Notes under the pieces: generated by a model
What the model was told of the DNA's origin: nothing
Databases searched by the model: none
What the model saw: the letters and a program-made list of their open reading frames with translations, nothing else
Translations under genes and position numbers: made by a program
Shown: in pieces, positions 31,734-33,175 of the stretch
Numbering within the stretch: position 1 is the stretch's first letter
Layout: each line of letters starts with the position of its first letter
DNA from: Bacteroidota bacterium
Lineage (GTDB): Bacteria > Bacteroidota > Bacteroidia > AKYH767-A > JAHEYN01
Assembly: GCA_947448795.1 (NCBI GenBank)
Contig: CANFOZ010000025.1
Location: 1 to 33,175 of the forward strand
Direction: 5' to 3'
Length of the DNA: 33,175 bases

Positions 31734-33175
31734 TTACCTTGTCAATACGATTCGTTGTGTATAGCATTTTGCACCAGCTAACACTTTTACAATATAAACG
31801 CCACCAGGCTGTTGACTTAAATCAATTTCGGTGCTGCTGTTGAACGATGCCGATTTGTTGGTTTGGTAAATGACCTCACCTAGGCTGTTGAACACGCTGA
31901 TTTTAAGTTCAGCGCCTGCTGCAGAGCCAATATCAACAGTCACTAAGCCACGACTTGGATTAGGATAGCTTTGAATATAATCGTTGGCATCGATTTCGCC
32001 TGCCTCTAAGTTATATCCAACTCTAAAATGATAGAATATTTCGGCCCCGAAGTCGGTTGCAAAGCTTTTGATTTGCGTTCCTGTCACTGCGTTTCTGATA
32101 CGCATCGTTCCGCTGCCTTGGGCGGTGTTTGCCCAAAATGCGAGGCCATCATTTTCTGAATCGAGAAGGCGAAACTCGTAACATCCTGGTGCAAGATGAA
32201 CCGTGTCCTTGTAAGTGGTAACAGTGGCTGTTGCTGCTCGTTGCACAACGATGTTGCCTGCCTCGTCTTTTATGGTGTATGAATCTTCAAGCGTGTTGTT
32301 GGAACGCATCTCGAATATCAAATCCGCTGGCAATGCCGGCGGTACATCAAAGGTCGATGTCATGCCGTTGTTATCTGCATATTGGTCTTGACCACTATTG
32401 GGTTCTGAAAGCGCAACTTCAAATTCGTTACCCACACCAGTCCACCAAAAACTGTTCAAATGCACATCCGCTTCTTCTAAAAATTTAAGGCTGCCGGTCC
32501 AATTGTATTCGGCCAATAACGATCCGCGTATACCGTATTTAATTTTCAGACTGGTGAGTGTGGTGCTGCCGTTGTTTTTTATCGTAATAATTGGATTGCT
32601 GCAAATCGGATTGTAGCGGCGGTAGAGGTCGGCTTTGCTTGGTGATTTGATGTGCTCCACCGAGGCATCAAGCGTAAAATTAGGCGCACCGTAGGTAACA
32701 AGCTGCGTTTCTAAAATGTAATTTCCTTGTGGATCGGAGGTTGCGTTATAGTCGATGTTGGTTGTCGCGCCCGGACTTACAAAAGGCGTCAACTCCCAAT
32801 CGTAGGTATTTACATCCATGCCTGGGCACCAGCCGGCGCGGTCGTACACCCAAGTGCCGCCCTGCGGATACAAAGGATTCAATGCACATTCGTTCCAAAG
32901 CTCCCATGAATAGCGGGTTGTTCCTCCCACCACAACGCTGTGTGTTTTTGGACAAAATTCGCCACAACCTGTAGCGCCGCCTTGGCCGTGTCCTGTGGTA
33001 CGCGTTTTCAAACGAAAGCCGGAAGCATTGGGCAACAAATTGACATCTTTGGGAAGTACGGTGTTCTCAAAAGTGCTGAGGCCGTAGTTGCCGTTCCAAA
33101 CATTCTCGATCTTGAGAATGTCGCGGGTTGGCGTGCCTTTAATAAAGATGAATTGCAGATCAAGCTGCTCCTGCC
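31734..33175 (-). CDS. PNGase F-like secreted protein with type IX sorting domain (5' truncated)
   Basis: The frame is open to the window edge, leaving the C-terminal 479 residues. The first 200 match the C-terminal lobe of peptide-N-glycosidase F: IFIKGTPTRDILKIENVWNG, then RTTGHGQGGATGCGEFCPKT, WELWNECALNPLYPQGGTWV and YDRAGWCPGMDVNTYDWELT, with the conserved cysteines and aromatic residues of that beta-sandwich. A second beta domain (about 210-390) follows. The last 75 residues, from YIQSYPNPSRGLVTVDIG to CYTQRIVLTR, form a type A sorting domain with the terminal Val-x-Arg-like end, so the protein crosses the outer membrane by the type IX system. PNGase F removes N-glycans from glycoproteins; because the catalytic Asp lies in the missing part, activity cannot be judged. 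The glutamate synthase-like gene starts 20 bases after the stop. Confidence 0.85.
   Translation of the reverse strand, partial: QEQLDLQFIFIKGTPTRDILKIENVWNGNYGLSTFENTVLPKDVNLLPNASGFRLKTRTTGHGQGGATGCGEFCPKTHSVVVGGTTRYSWELWNECALNPLYPQGGTWVYDRAGWCPGMDVNTYDWELTPFVSPGATTNIDYNATSDPQGNYILETQLVTYGAPNFTLDASVEHIKSPSKADLYRRYNPICSNPIITIKNNGSTTLTSLKIKYGIRGSLLAEYNWTGSLKFLEEADVHLNSFWWTGVGNEFEVALSEPNSGQDQYADNNGMTSTFDVPPALPADLIFEMRSNNTLEDSYTIKDEAGNIVVQRAATATVTTYKDTVHLAPGCYEFRLLDSENDGLAFWANTAQGSGTMRIRNAVTGTQIKSFATDFGAEIFYHFRVGYNLEAGEIDANDYIQSYPNPSRGLVTVDIGSAAGAELKISVFNSLGEVIYQTNKSASFNSSTEIDLSQQPGGVYIVKVLAGAKCYTQRIVLTR

Noticed and set aside
31714-31767. A start of the glutamate synthase-like gene at ATG 31767.
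   Set aside because: It would overlap the end of the upstream PNGase F-like gene and add polar residues ahead of the membrane anchor; ATG 31713 fits better.
1-33175. tRNA, rRNA, CRISPR arrays, insertion sequences, integrase or attachment-site repeats.
   Set aside because: By eye I found no cloverleaf with a CCA end, no regular repeat-spacer series, no transposase or integrase motif and no flanking direct repeats; a tRNAscan or Infernal run would be needed to exclude small RNAs fully.

Overview
The window comes from a member of the Bacteroidota. Several features point there independently: promoters of the TTTG-N18/19-TAnnTTTG type, a C-terminal type IX secretion sorting domain on the protein at the right edge, Bacteroidota-typical families (DUF4294, DUF1599, BT_3928-like DoxX protein, PepSY-like secreted protein), and few recognisable Shine-Dalgarno sequences. 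I cannot fix the family or genus. Most of the window is ordinary chromosomal housekeeping DNA of moderate GC. I found no tRNA, rRNA, CRISPR array, insertion sequence or prophage.

Layout. 1-2486 (+): the 3' end of an agmatinase/arginase-family gene, accC overlapping it, and a secreted DUF4294 protein. 2487-4417 (-): a DUF4199 membrane protein with its own strong promoter, a UPF0316 membrane protein and a sirtuin. 4568-5870 (-): a secreted PepSY-like protein and dapD; the dapD terminator abuts the PepSY promoter. 5970-8553 (+): ruvX, def, a TPR lipoprotein and a membrane J-domain protein. 8559-10251 (-): folP then cdaA (c-di-AMP synthase), divergent from 10334-18566 (+): DUF1599 protein, DoxX-like protein, an orphan DppB-like ABC permease, tpiA and a 1549-residue exported protein of unknown function.

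18596-21747 (-) is a surface-polysaccharide segment: a Wzz-type chain-length regulator, an O-antigen ligase/polymerase and a small exported protein. 21835-25634 (-) is a very tightly packed operon rlmI, MATE exporter, small lipoprotein, fmt (gaps of 1-2 bases). recQ (-) lies upstream of it and is divergent from a secreted cupin (+) that looks more GC-rich than its surroundings.

28224-30060 is the one region that looks accessory. It is conspicuously AT-rich and holds two abutting genes on the minus strand: a 165-residue protein with an Rx4H motif in a HEPN-like helical context, then a protein with a predicted PH-like core and a C-terminal SHOCT motif. This is the best candidate for an undescribed (possibly defence or toxin-antitoxin-like) system, but the function is inferred from motifs only. 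To its right, 30112-33175 (-) carries a membrane-anchored stand-alone glutamate synthase-like FMN/Fe-S protein and the 3' part of a PNGase F-like glycosidase exported by the type IX system.
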